From Opisthorchis felineus (Eukaryota; Platyhelminthes; Trematoda; Opisthorchiida; Opisthorchiidae), in the NCBI GenBank assembly GCA_004794785.1, contig SJOL01006410.1, forward strand, positions 370,755 through 434,754: a stretch of DNA of 64,000 nucleotides, in the 5' to 3' direction. Position numbers and translations under genes: made by a program. Under the pieces are notes generated by a model. The model searched no databases and was not told the origin of the DNA. It saw nothing but the letters and a program-made list of their open reading frames with translations. This document shows positions 12,720 through 24,900 of this stretch, piece by piece (within the stretch, counting starts at the first letter, position 1; the number at the start of each line of letters is the position of its first letter).

Positions 12720-14570
12720 TACGCTTCAAAACAATATTTTTTCTTGCTAAGCTGATTTCAATGATACGAAGTCAACGACATCAGAAACTGTTCGAGTATC
12801 CATTTGGGACCGCCGCTTGTTTCTTTGTTAACCATTGTACAATGCGTAGGATGGTCTTGCCATCACAATATATAGGTGTTTATGACGACTTTATAATCGT
12901 CCCTTGTAGTGGTCTAATAACACCTTGCTGCACATCACACTGTGGCATTCTCTCGTTTCCAGCTCATCTGCTCAAATCCAGACCCAGGCAACTATCACGT
13001 GATTGTTAATCTTTATATGTCTTTCTTGACCACATCCATTCTACTGAGTGAGTCACCGTTCTCATTCATCCTGACAAGGAATCGGCGTTTTTCAATTACT
13101 TTCAAAGTACTGCAGCAGAGCAAGCAATGGTAGCCACATTATGCACACTGTCTCTTAAAAAGCTGAAGAACATTTGCATCTGATTCTGTCCAGAAATTTA
13201 CATATGGTAGTGGACCCTGTTACATGGGTCTAGTAAATGTGTCTACGCGTAAGACAGGTGGAACTGACTTCGAGATGGGTAAAAAGATAAGAATTGGGAT
13301 GAGTAAATAAACAGGGAAGTGGACAACGAATTCGTCGGTGGGGCAGACCATAGTTGACATGGTACTAGCCAAAACCAAGGGAGTATTCAAAGTCATCTGC
13401 GGCAATTGCAACAGGTAGTAGCTGAGATTAGCTGGAGATTCCGCCAGCGCCTAAGAAAACCCTTCAATACGCTTTGACTCAGTTGTAGCTGGATGCTCGT
13501 GTGCATGTTTGCGTCCAGTCAACGACTATGGTAGTAGTTCGAATGGTCATACTATATTTTTATCAGTACTGAATCTGCATTTCAGTGTCCGTATTCTAAC
13601 CAATTTGTTCACACCTCTGTAACAGACGGAAACTGATTGCATTTTAGAAGGCACTGGACCATGCGGTTATTAATACACTGTATATATTCCACATAGAAAA
13701 ATCGGCAGCCGATTTCTTTTACCACTATCGTCAAGACTTCGTAAAACATTGGGAATTGCGTTCGCTTTGATGAACGCATGAAAGAGTTAAGTATCCCATT
13801 ATCGAGCCACGCAGGTATAAAGCCAAACTATGAGGGCTATTACATTTACACACTGTATGAGAAAATGAGAGAACTGGCACGGTGTTTCATGGCGGTTTCC
13901 GTGCTCACACCTGGGGTGATATAAAATTATAAATGCTTAGTAGGACACCAACTCGTCACTCAGTGGTACAACTCATAGGTTCGTCGCAATATGCCAAGTG
14001 GCATCCACTAGTTCCATATTGCAACCAAACTAACACACGGTATTGTTTCTATCTCACCTTTCTAGTCTTTTAAAACGAACTTTTCGCTTATACGGCAATG
14101 AAACATCGGTGTCAATCTTGACGTTGTTGTCTGTGATAGGGATGAGAATATCAATGCCGAAGAGGTCATGGTAAACGACTCTGAACATTAAATTCATTTA
14201 GATTTATCGAATGAAGATGCAGCTATAAAGCGAGAATATAGACTGATCAACCGTGCAAGCATCCACAGCTGCCAGAGTTATGGAGTATACTTTAGATGAA
14301 GAACAGTCATGATCGGAGAAAAGGTACAATAAACAATGTAAATGATTGAACTGTCGCCTGATTTTACGAAGAGACAATGCTGATAGGTATTTTTCCTCAA
14401 CAAGCGGTCATTCAGGAAAAAAACATCTTTTCCCATATCGAACATCACGGAAGGCGTGAGCAGGCTTAAATATTCAGCTTCAGAAGAAATAGTCCCCACT
14501 AGTCTTTGTATACTACTTTTTGTGACTCTGTGGGAGTTCGAGACAGCACAGTAGGTGAGGCGCAAACTCA
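12720..14570. other. No gene seen
   Basis: Frames of up to 105 codons at 12692-13009 (+) and 97 codons at 14278-14571 (-) have no recognisable motif. No repeats of note. Confidence 0.45.
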
Positions 14571-14574
14571 CTGA

Positions 14575-14715
14575 TCGCAGGTTCCGTTATTCGAACCCAA
14601 CCCCGGCATTTCAGCTGCATCTGTCTAGACTCGGGTAACCCAGTAGTATCTCGGCCGTCGTGCTTCTTTCAGGCGGTATGGCAGCTGGACGCCAACTGGA
14701 CGATTATTTATTATT
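14575..14715 (+). repeat. tRNA-derived SINE-like copy (partial)
   Basis: This shares with 58590-58800 and 49527-49702 the order TTCGAACCC..., CTGTCTAGACT/GCTTGGGC/AACC, GTGCTTC[CT]TTCAGG[CT]GG, ATGGCAGCTGG. The GTTATTCGAACCCAA stretch is the relic of a pol III box B. The promoter half is mostly lost. Old copy. Confidence 0.65.
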
Positions 14716-15069
14716 CATGGCTATGTGAAAGTAAACTTTTTTCTACTCGAATCGTAGTGTCAGGCCTCGAGCAGGAAAATTTGATCAAAACGTGGTAAAT
14801 ATTTTCAGCTTCAAAGTAACCGTGTATGACAAACTGGCTTGGATTAAGTGGCCAGTTACGAGCAACTCCTTAAGGCAACAAGGTGCATTTTAAGTACCCC
14901 TCAAATCAACAAAACTCTCATTTTCTGTCAAGTAGCTGACAGCTAGGATCAGCTGACGTCACTGGAAAGACCATGAGTTTAAAATATGATCAATACTTCA
15001 CATGTCTCGCGCTTACTCCTTCACACACACGATACCCGTTAGAAGCTAAATATAACCCAATCATTGGCT

Positions 15070-15642
15070 ATGTCCGCCGCACAAACAGTGTTTGTCGAAA
15101 AGAAGCTTGAGGCTGATTCAAATATATACAATTCGGTTTGCCCCCTTGATCTGCTTCCTACTAAGGAAGTGTTGAAATGGGTTATAATTGACTACGTTTA
15201 CTATCGTATATGTCTGCGCGGGTACAGTGGAATCACTTTGTTCGAAAAGGATCGTGGCAAAACACACAAGGACGTGGTGTTGGATCTAATTCTAAGGCGC
15301 TTGGTGGAACGAGCCGAAGAGCTGGAAGTGAAACTCAAGCCACGTTTTGAAAACAGAAAGGCAATGTTGCTATCAACGCCTGAACGGGCACAGCTGGACT
15401 TTATGGACACCTTGGAAAATATCTGGGCCGATGGGTTGGCAAATTGGGGACGTTTCCTTGTTTACATCACATTCACAGCTGCGTACTGTATCAGTTGCCT
15501 GGACTGCGGCATGGTTCTGCTAATCAAGACATTGGTTGAACACGCCATTAACGATTTGGACGCTAAAATGGGCAAATGGCTGTTGGCTCATGGTGGATGG
15601 CGTGGTCTCCTGCGTGCGGTCAACGATGTTCGGTTGAACTGA
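15070..15642 (+). CDS. Bcl-2 family apoptosis regulator, intronless
   Basis: The 190-residue protein carries four Bcl-2 homology regions in the usual order. BH4-like (about 34-53) contains VIIDYVYYRICLRGYS, close to the Bcl-xL helix VVDFLSYKLSQKGYS. BH3-like (about 76-93) is LRRLVERAEELEVKL, with Glu-Glu where most members have Gly-Asp. BH1 (115-133) includes the hallmark NWGR at 125-128. BH2 (167-182) contains HGGWRGLL. The stretch 129-155 is hydrophobic, as expected for the central helix. Bcl-2 proteins control mitochondrial outer-membrane permeability, and multi-domain members are known from schistosomes. The protein stops 13 residues after the GGW of BH2, so the usual C-terminal membrane anchor is absent. 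I chose the ATG at 15070; an upstream in-frame TTG at 15064 is not a likely start. No introns are needed. Whether it is pro- or anti-apoptotic cannot be read from sequence. Confidence 0.92.
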   Translation: MSAAQTVFVEKKLEADSNIYNSVCPLDLLPTKEVLKWVIIDYVYYRICLRGYSGITLFEKDRGKTHKDVVLDLILRRLVERAEELEVKLKPRFENRKAMLLSTPERAQLDFMDTLENIWADGLANWGRFLVYITFTAAYCISCLDCGMVLLIKTLVEHAINDLDAKMGKWLLAHGGWRGLLRAVNDVRLN

Positions 15643-18600
15643 TACATTGATTTAGTCCACCGTCAAATTCTGTTCATCACTTTACTTTCCTAATTCCTGT
15701 GGCAATGACACTTTGAGAATCCACTCCTGACAAGTGAGGGCCTCTATTTGACTGAAAGGTTGGACCCCAGCAGATCACAGATAACTCTGCGGTTGCTAAT
15801 CACATATCCTTGTTAGGCGGAAGGATATAATGTGACCACAAATTCTAGCCGTTATTTAATCACAGCCCAAGCATCTGTCATAGTCACCATCACCAGTACA
15901 GCTGTTACTATGATCAAAATCACATCACCAGGACCTTCATCATCGTCTCCCTCCTCCTCAGTGCACCAGCATTACTACTTGAAATTAGCGATCCACTCTC
16001 ATAGAGACATGCCAATTCATTTCAAAAGGGTGGTGATGTCAGGTTGAGATAAAAATGAGAGAGCAAAAGAGGTCTGATGAGGAGAATGCTAGAAATGCCA
16101 CATATCGATCATTTATTATTAGGGGAACAACATTTAATCTATTGATGATGGGTAGAGTGAACGCCGATGACTCCCATTCCATCAAACGGCACGCACATTG
16201 TCTAAGCACCACGAACAGCAAAACGTAGGATCCGGGTGCTGGAGTGCGTTTTCTTCACAGCAACGCTCAGTAAACACAAGTCGAAATTGCATAATTGGCA
16301 GTCATAATTTCTGCTTAACTGGAAATCATCATACCCGGTAGGAAGGGGGTCAATGTAAGTCATGATGACATCATATACTTTCTGCTAGGATGAGTGGCAC
16401 AGAGTAGAATCCTTTCAGAAGGGTTTGGTAACGAAACGATGACTTCTCAATCGGTTCCAAACTTTTTCCAATTGCTTGAAGAGTAGAATCCTGTTTCAAT
16501 TACTCAATGCTTTCGTAATAACTTGCAAGTAAAGTGACGCTGCGGGCGAACAAGGCAGGTATAAAGAGAAGTATGCATGTTTACTTTCAAGTCTATCTTG
16601 TGCTAAATAGTTAGGACACCTCGTGTTGTATCTGAAATTCACTTGTGAGTCTGTGGTTTAATTGGCAGCACATTGGTGATGCCCGCCAAACGCTGAGTGA
16701 TTCATCCAGTTGATTCGTCCAGATCCGGACGAAGTGCGCATTATGACAGATTTTTGAGAACTCAGCAAATGCTTCCTACTGAAAGTCTATGCCCTCAGTG
16801 TTGTATTCATTTCGCATCCAATCGAATGCCCTTCCCACCTCTTCAAAAGTAGGGTGATGCCAAAGCCCTGCATTTGCTAAGCAACAGAGCCTCTCCGAGG
16901 GCCGATTTCAATTCAAATGGTACTTAAATGATAAAAAACCTATCGTCCTACACTTGGCTGGAGTCGAAACTTTGCCTATACCTTCTGGGAAAAGGTTTCG
17001 CAGGCAATTTCTCGTGGGGTTGGTTTAAAACGTTTATCAAATTACCGCCGGTATGCATCATCAGAAACTGCTGTTTGGTGTACCGCCTGAACTTCACAAT
17101 GCGTGGTAAGTCCTATGCAGTTGAGGGGCCAAACTGCAGCCACGTTATCTAAACGCCTCAAAGGTGTGGTGTCCTCTGTCTAAATTATGGTCAGTTCACA
17201 CCTCTTCCAGCTGGTTTTGTTCAACGTACTACCTCCGACTTGTTTGCATTAGACCCGAAATAAGCGCAGCTGGCATATTAATTCTCGGAAGCAACTAGGA
17301 TAACGCTCAAGCTTGGCCAACGGCAACCCAGTTTATAGGTGGCCTTTAATGTACATGACCTTCGCCTGATGAGTAGAAACTATGTTTTTCGCCTTGGACT
17401 GCTCTTCCGTGCCACTGTATCTATTTGGATGTATCTCGTGAGTCGTGTGACTCCGTTAGCATCGAATCCTATCTGTCTGTCCCTTTCATGATCGACTTGG
17501 CTTGCCCCTAAATTTCTATGAGGATTGTCTCCTGTTTAACGGCACAAGCAGTGGAATCACTAAAAAGCGGTTCTTCTGAGGTGACTTCACGAGATTTATA
17601 AAAAATTAGACGGTATCGTGTGTAACACTACATAGCTCATCTAAGAATACTTTCTTCGATGTCCCTCACTGTAAAAATGCGAGTCAACAGCGGTATTTGG
17701 CGGTATGGTGCGTAGCTGTATGTGATGCTGAAATACATGTCACGAATGTCGCGTAGCGAGAGTGGATAGGACAGGTATAGTGTGGTGAATCCGATGAACA
17801 CGCTTATGGAGGTTGCTGTGATCGAGCACAGTGTGATCACCATCGTCCGTACGTGCTGTTCAAGTCTGCTGGACTATCATTAATCTGAAGCAGCGGCCCT
17901 ACCATTAAGGAACGATATCCAGTAGGGACTCCGTGTAAGCATCATGAGACTGATTTTATGGGAAATCACATTTTTCGTAGGCGGAACATACAGAAAGTTA
18001 CAGGAAGCAGAATGAACGAAGCATCAGTAGGCGCGTACGCTTTATGCGCACCACTCGGCTGATGCGGTAAAATAGCACTGGCCATCTTAAGGGATGTGAT
18101 GGGAGCATCCCAAGCAGGATGACTGAGTGGCCGTATGCTATCTGCCTTTTGGAGATGATCTATGGAATTCGCAAACACTTACTGTCCGCTACAGCTGCAT
18201 AGTTGTGCCGAGTGGTATCAAGGATGAACAGTCAACCATGTAAATTTTACTTGACTCTCAAGGTTGAATAAAATTTGATAGTGGCATACAAGCACCCTAT
18301 CAGTACCTAACTGATTTGGGACACACCTATACAAAATTCGGCTATTTCGCGTTATCGTACTGCGTGACCAACTGCAATTACACAAAGAAAAAGTGCGCCC
18401 AGATTATAGGATTAACCGGTGAAATACGAGGAACGGGTATGGCAGTGACTTGTCACGTGCGAAGCGCAGAAACTGATACAACGCCATGAATGCGTTGGAA
18501 TTAAGAAGACAGTTGTGACGAGAGGCTCGATACGACTGAAACAAGCCTGAAAATAGACAGACACCCAAATACAAGACGGTTATCACAGCTGTTAATTGCA

Positions 18601-21400
18601 AGCCACAAATCCATGGGAACACTATTCAGCCGCCACTCCTAAAGACAAGGGACTTGAAAGTGGCAACCGGCAAAGATGCCACACATCAGCTAACAGCGTA
18701 AACGAAGGTCTAGATGAAACCTTCCAACCAAATCACAATCAAATTACAATGAACAAGACTTTTTGAGAAGCACTGATGTCCCGTGATTGGTAGTGTCGAA
18801 GGCGTTGAGGTGAATACAAGAGGGCTCCCTCAGTAGATCAGTGATGAAAACAACGAGGAAGCCGTATGCATTGGTGGAGGTTGGATACTGCAACGAAACA
18901 GTCGAAAAACAAAGACGATTCACGGATTTCGATTGCTATCAGGTTGCCATGGCGGCGGCTGCATAGAGGTTGTGCAATTCATGGCCAGGACATACATATA
19001 ATCGGCCAAATGCACACCTCATACGTTATAGTACACACAATGACTAGGTGACACTGGCTTGACACTCCAGCCCCCCCCGAACTACCGGAGATGATAGTTT
19101 TCAATAATGAAATCAGTTTGGCCGGTATTTTCTCCTTATCTAAGGAACAGAATGGCTCTTCACATATACCTCCAGGCGAACCCCGCGGATGAGACCAACT
19201 GATGCATTTTTGCGAAACAAAACCCAACAAGCTGGACACAAAATATTGGGTTGACTGCATGCTGAGAAGAAGTGATAACGGTCATCTTTCTGCCCCAGCA
19301 TGACAATTCGGGCTAGTCCGTACCAGAGCGAGGCTAACCAAAATCACTATGTTGGAAAAGGAGAAAGACTGTCCAGACGAGTGGATACAGAGTCAACCAA
19401 ACCCTACAGCTACCTTGAGAACAGTTTTCGACATATTTCGTCCCTCAGGATGCAGGATTGTATCGGTCAAAGGCACTCTGACAAGATCAAACACCTCACC
19501 ATTAGTGAATTTGTAACAATTTGTGGTTATCACGGTCAGAAATTGAGGCGGATTGGTAGTAACTCGACTACTACTATCTACATAACTTAGGAATTTGCAC
19601 TTAAATCACACTTAGGAAGGTAGGCAAACTTCAAAGGAGAAAACGCACAATACTGAAATGACAAAAACCTTTTGAATTAATCTGATTCCATGGTTCGCAC
19701 ACAGCGTGGTTTCACACAGAGTATTGAGAAAAAAGACTGAAAAAGATATTAAAAAAATACAAATGATAATAACCATACTAGTGAGAAGAAATTGAAATAT
19801 TGATAGACAGGTAGATAGATAAAAACAGATATTGTGGCAGCAAGAGCGGATTTTCAATACCGTGATGCACGGCCACAACGGAGTGAGATGGGATCTATGG
19901 GGAGCAAAAGGGCCCCGGTTCAGTCATCTTCATCTGTAGTTTTTCAGCTTCAATGATGTCCGATTGATCGATGCACCAGATAAAAGGAAAGATGGCAACA
20001 GAATTACTCACAGTTACGAAATAATGATAAGTCAAAACTGTACATGCTAAACACTATTGTGATCTGTCCAGCGTAGACAACCACGGTGAAATGCATGAAT
20101 CTTGTGAAAGGTAGGTGCGGTTGTGGAGGTAAACATCTGATCAAACTGTTTTGCTGGGGATGGGACGTGTAAAAAACACAAGAACATTGTAGACGAGAGT
20201 GAGGTGAAAAATGAACAGCACGAAGTAGTCTGGAATTCATTCTTGTTGCTCCTAAATTGAATCGCAAAATACAACCGTCTAGATGGGCAGGCGAATAAAA
20301 ATGGGGAAGCCCAACAAATCCCTTTAAAAAATGTGGTAAAATCACGGATATTCCCTTTTAATGCACATCAAGCAATGCACAGAAGGGAACGCTTCAGGTA
20401 CGGGTGAGGGTGTGCGCGACACGTGATGCTTCAGGAAATCAGTCGGGCAATCGTCTACTAGTCTTTCGGCTGAGCATCGTGGGCGTCATGGTTGTTGGGT
20501 GCGTCGGTAGACCACGATCTGGAAATGCGCGTCCGTTGGGTAGCGGCCGGTCTGGGTTGTGGCTACCAAACACGCGTGGGCGATCAGAGGAAAACTTGAA
20601 CGTGATTGGACACTTTCCCACATTCTAATGAATGGACATTCCACTAGCATATACGCGCAGCGCCGAGTGAATGGAAGTCGGTAACCTCCAATCGTCAGGA
20701 CGCACAAAGCGTCGATCGATAGCTGGTCGACGGCTTAGTGCACGGGACAAGTTCGTCTTACCTGCTCTTTACCATGGAGACAAAATATTGGATCGGAATG
20801 CAAACCCATACATACAGGAAGGGTATACAGACACCGATGCAGAGCAGAGTACACGCGGGCGGATATGGAGTCCAACCGAATGTCTTTTTCTTTGTTTGTT
20901 CGTGTGCGCTTTTTGTATTTGCACGCGTGTACGTAGAAAGCCAACGCAAAAGCGAGCAAGCCGCTCCACCCGTCAGGTGTGCGAATCAGTGTCCGCGGTG
21001 TAACAGACGATCCTCGAATGAAAGCGCAGCAATTATTTGTCTGTTCCGGTTATAACCATCCAATACACGGGCGCAAAAGTGCACAAAGATGATTGTTCAT
21101 TTGAGAAGGAGAGTGAGAAGAATAATCCATGGTTGAGGCAAGAGGATAGTCGATAAGTAGCTCTGATCGGCGTCCATGTGGTGAAAAAAACGAACTAAAA
21201 ATGTAGTGAAAGACAAATGGATAGGTTTCATGATTGTCACCGTTGCTGCTGAAACACTGTTACAGAGTGATCCGGAACTTCATCTCCATGTTTAGAAACC
21301 TGTAGCTAGAGGAACAGAACATCAAGTTAGACGAAAGACATGGAGGTAGTCTAGTAGTAGCGGCAAAAAGCAACCGGCCCTTGTGGACGTCATGTAGCAT
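15643..21400. other. Intergenic stretch between Bcl-2 gene and phosphatase 3' end
   Basis: No supported gene. A repeat fragment lies at 16425-16500. Around 20400-21060 the DNA is somewhat more GC-rich and open in several frames at once (up to 110 codons on both strands), but no domain or splice pattern stands out. No clear polyadenylation signal follows the Bcl-2 stop codon within 200 bases. Confidence 0.45.
16425..16500 (+). repeat. Fragment of dispersed repeat shared with 61207
   Basis: The block ACTTCTCA[AG]TCGGTTCCAAACTTTTT, followed by AATTG[AC]TTG, is found here and at about 61215-61255. It is part of the second SINE-like family described at 61207-61670. Confidence 0.6.
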
Positions 21401-21404
21401 CGAT

Positions 21405-21413
21405 CGTTTATTA
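21405..21413 (-). terminator. Polyadenylation signal overlapping the phosphatase stop codon
   Basis: On the minus strand the stop TAA (21413-21411) is followed directly by TAAACG, so an AATAAA hexamer overlaps the stop. If used, the 3' UTR would be only some 15-25 bases. It may equally be chance, and I saw no second hexamer close downstream. Confidence 0.3.
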
Positions 21414-21968
21414 TTGATTTTCCCTTTGACGTTGGCATTCCTGATAGGCTGGGAACTCGAGCAGAGCATGATGAATGAACTCATACTGCTCGTTCCTCTG
21501 TACCATACCACCTCGGTCTAGCCTGAGTCGACTCACAATACGCAATATGTCAACGACTCCTTCACGTTGAAGCTGGGCACAACCGATGCACAGGGCAATG
21601 AAACACCCAGTTCGACCTACACCAGCACTACAGTGTACGATAATTGGACCATCAGCAGTAGATGCGGTGGTTGCTGGCGTAGTTGAAGCAGCGGGATGTT
21701 TGTGCGGATCACATCCTCGGATAGTTTCTAGTGAATTAATGGACATGGTAGTCCCAAGAAGATCACGCTGGATAGAAGATGATTCTGCTTTCCCCGTTGA
21801 GAAAGATGAAGGGAGAGGATGGAACAGGGGTGAAAGTTTTCGGCATGCCTCCGTAGCGTTGACCAACTGCAAGAGTTGACGCGCGGAAGCCGGAGTAGTG
21901 TCTGGTGAAGAGTGGTCCGGCCAAGCGGTGTACCAAAAGTGTTCGACCTTTCGCTCTTCCAAGTTATG
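21411..21968 (-). CDS. Phosphatase exon 6: WPD loop, catalytic P-loop, Q-loop and stop
   Basis: The acceptor is TTTTATTCTAG at 21969-21979, phase 0. The exon opens with [19 protein letters not shown], matching the strand leading to the WPD loop. The catalytic signature [11 protein letters not shown] follows, then [10 protein letters not shown] and [10 protein letters not shown], which is the diagnostic C-terminal block of the KIM phosphatases. Between the WPD Asp and the catalytic Cys lie 95 residues, against about 34 in typical PTPs. The extra 60 are rich in Ser, Thr, Ala and Pro. The exon ends in TAA at 21411 with only about 15 residues after the domain. Confidence 0.95.
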   Translation of the reverse strand, partial: HNLEERKVEHFWYTAWPDHSSPDTTPASARQLLQLVNATEACRKLSPLFHPLPSSFSTGKAESSSIQRDLLGTTMSINSLETIRGCDPHKHPAASTTPATTASTADGPIIVHCSAGVGRTGCFIALCIGCAQLQREGVVDILRIVSRLRLDRGGMVQRNEQYEFIHHALLEFPAYQECQRQRENQ

Positions 21969-24900
21969 CTAGAATAAAACGGACAAACAGGTTCAATAAA
22001 CGCATTCGAACAAGAGAAGTGGGGTGAAAACAATCTAAAATCATATAATGCAAGTGTAATTTTTTAGTTAAGGATATCAGTAAAAGGTAAAACAATAGCG
22101 GAGACGCCACCTTGATAAACCACAAGCCAAACACCCACGACACAGCTTTAAAATATGCATACAGATACCATCATTCGACAGAGATGATAACGATTCTCTG
22201 GAATTTTGTTAGAATAGTCACACCAAGAAGCGGTCAGCCAGCTCGTATGGTGTGTAAAGAGCTACAAAGTTCATTCGTTTTTATTGAGTTTATCCGAAAA
22301 ACGCTGCCCATTCATAAGCGGAAACAGCCATTTTAGCAACGCAACATCTCAGAAAGTGCATTCAAATCTAACCTTGGCAAACAAAGTCACAGGATTGAGG
22401 CCAATACCAGTTTCGGACACACCCTGAACGAGAAGTACAAGCATAAATGTGAGAAAAGTGGTGAAACCTTGGTGCCATTTCGAAATTGAGTTTTATGGGA
22501 AGTGACGTATTTACTCACTGATTTTCCTGGTGAATACATATGTATCTCTGAACGTTTTTAGAGTCATCCCTAACTAAACAGCAAAATAGGTGAAAAAAAC
22601 TGCGAGACACGAAGAAGAGAGGTTTCGCCGCGGAGATACATTAGAAGGAACGCCACCTTTCGCGTCAGTAGGGAAATGAAGTGCTATGTATGTTAGGTTG
22701 AAAAATATAGCAACAAGGCTTCCTTAAGCAGAGGAGCCGGCAGTTATCTTGATGTTGGCTCAGAACACTGCAGGTTGGTAACAGTCAATTAAAAATGCGG
22801 TAATGAGGAAACGTGTGTTTGGTGATACGGTAACCCTCAATAGAGGAAAGTAGCCAGTAGTGATAGACACTGCGTGACTTGGAGAGGTGCCGTACATGCT
22901 AACAGAACAGAACGTCTGTTTGCCGTGCCCAAAGGCATACAAAAGACACCCGAACTTGACAGAACAAAGGAGATGACAACTAACGATCCCAGCAATGCCG
23001 ATTCAACTCGCTTTCCGAAGTTGGACTGAGTAATCCTATCCGTACCTGAAGACGATGCAAGACTAAGATGTGGACCGTTAGTAAGATGGATGCTTGCCGT
23101 TAGTTTCTACCCAAAGTTGTTGCTCAGAGGTGTAGGTACATCCAATTACTCGTTGTGGTACCCCATGAGACCCTACCTATTATTGTTATTCCTCCAATTA
23201 CAGATCCGTTTAAAAAGGAGCTCTTTTAAGTCCTATGACAGGCCTCTTATCATTGAAGATAAGAAGGATGGGATGAGATCGTAAATTAGCCATTTTCCGT
23301 CAAACATGGCTCGAATATCCATCCAGGGGTGTCGAGTTACAATTTGCATCAGTCCTATTTAGAGGATTTGATCAAATTTCTATGCCAAAAATGCTTAGAG
23401 TTGGGATTTTCGGCACCGAGTCAATAAGATCAGCCGGAACGTGTTGTGTGGTCAATTTATGATCCAGAAGTGTACGTCTCTCAAACAAACAGTATGAAAT
23501 AGCCTTATAGGTGTCTAAACAATTCGGGTTGGTCGGGAAGGAGGTCATACACACCCCCGTTTTCAGTGAGTTTCTTCCTGAGCTACTACATGGGATCTAT
23601 TGCTGCTACGTTCAAATGTCAAATTCAATCCAAACGTCGAACAAACAGAACTGAAATGAGAGGAGACGGGTAAATTGTAAGCGACCAATTTAGTGTGTGG
23701 TTTAAACTTTTCTTCGACTTATTCACGCAGTATTGCATGTGGGCGTATTCTGGCTGAATTGCCCCACGAAATTTCCGCTAACTGACGTGAGGACACTGAA
23801 ACAATTTAGTTTCAACGACAGCTTGGTTTCGCAAGGTGTTGGGCGGTTGGTGGCATAACTACGGCGAAAAAAGCCCGACCGTGGGTGGCGTAGGCGGACG
23901 ACTGGCGTAAAACTGGGTAAATTAGCTGGCTGCCTCAGCTTGCATTCTTTCAGGATGGATAGCAGATTGACAAAGAACTACACTCGCGCTACACATCGAT
24001 AATTGGGGCACAGCTAGCTAACAGAAACTACAATGGGATAAAACAGGCCTACAAAATAATACTTTGATATAGTCAAGAGGATCGCAATAGTGGGTTCACT
24101 GTTGTATCTCCTAGGGGAGTGCGTACTAGAGTTCGAATTGCGAATTACCAAAGCGCCAATTACCAGTTCTCAAACAGGTAATCCCACTCGGGAATCTCGA
24201 GTCAGAAAAAAGTAGGATGCAGGCGCCATAAAGACAGATCAGATGACCGTGACTATGGAGTGATGAGCTTCGAGCCAAGCGGTTCATATAATCCAGAGTG
24301 ATTCAATTATTAGTAAGATTTACTTCACGAGTCTGCTCAGGGCTTTGAGGTTCACAAAGCGTTCTTCGGGCGTCCGGTAAAAAAACGGACAATGGGCTAG
24401 GTTAACGGGGAGCGCACACATTATGCACTAGATCTACACTGATATACCGTGCACCTGCTTCCATGATGGAACTGAAAGAATAAATTTAGTATCACTGATT
24501 TCTCATAAGCCTTCACACAAACATTGGATCTTTCAACTAGAGATTCGCAATTCTTCGACCGTTTAGAGGGGGCGTTCAGTACAGTATTGCTTCTCACAAG
24601 AACCTTGCATTTCCTCTCACTAGAAGCCGCAAGGAGGAAACGGAAGACGCGACACCTTGTGGTTCCCCAAATGGCTAGTTTACTCCCCAAGAGATGTCAC
24701 GATTGAAATCCCACATTTTTCAGACGGAAAGATACCAGTCAGTTTTCACGGTAAACGGTTACTGCCCAAAGCATCGTCGAGACAAAATCTCACTAGCTTG
24801 TTGACTGGACTTGGACTATCAAGCTAGTTGAGGAAACGCCTACGACACAATTTGTAGAAAAAGCGATAGTTGTTACATGAATTGGTGGCAACAAAGTTGG

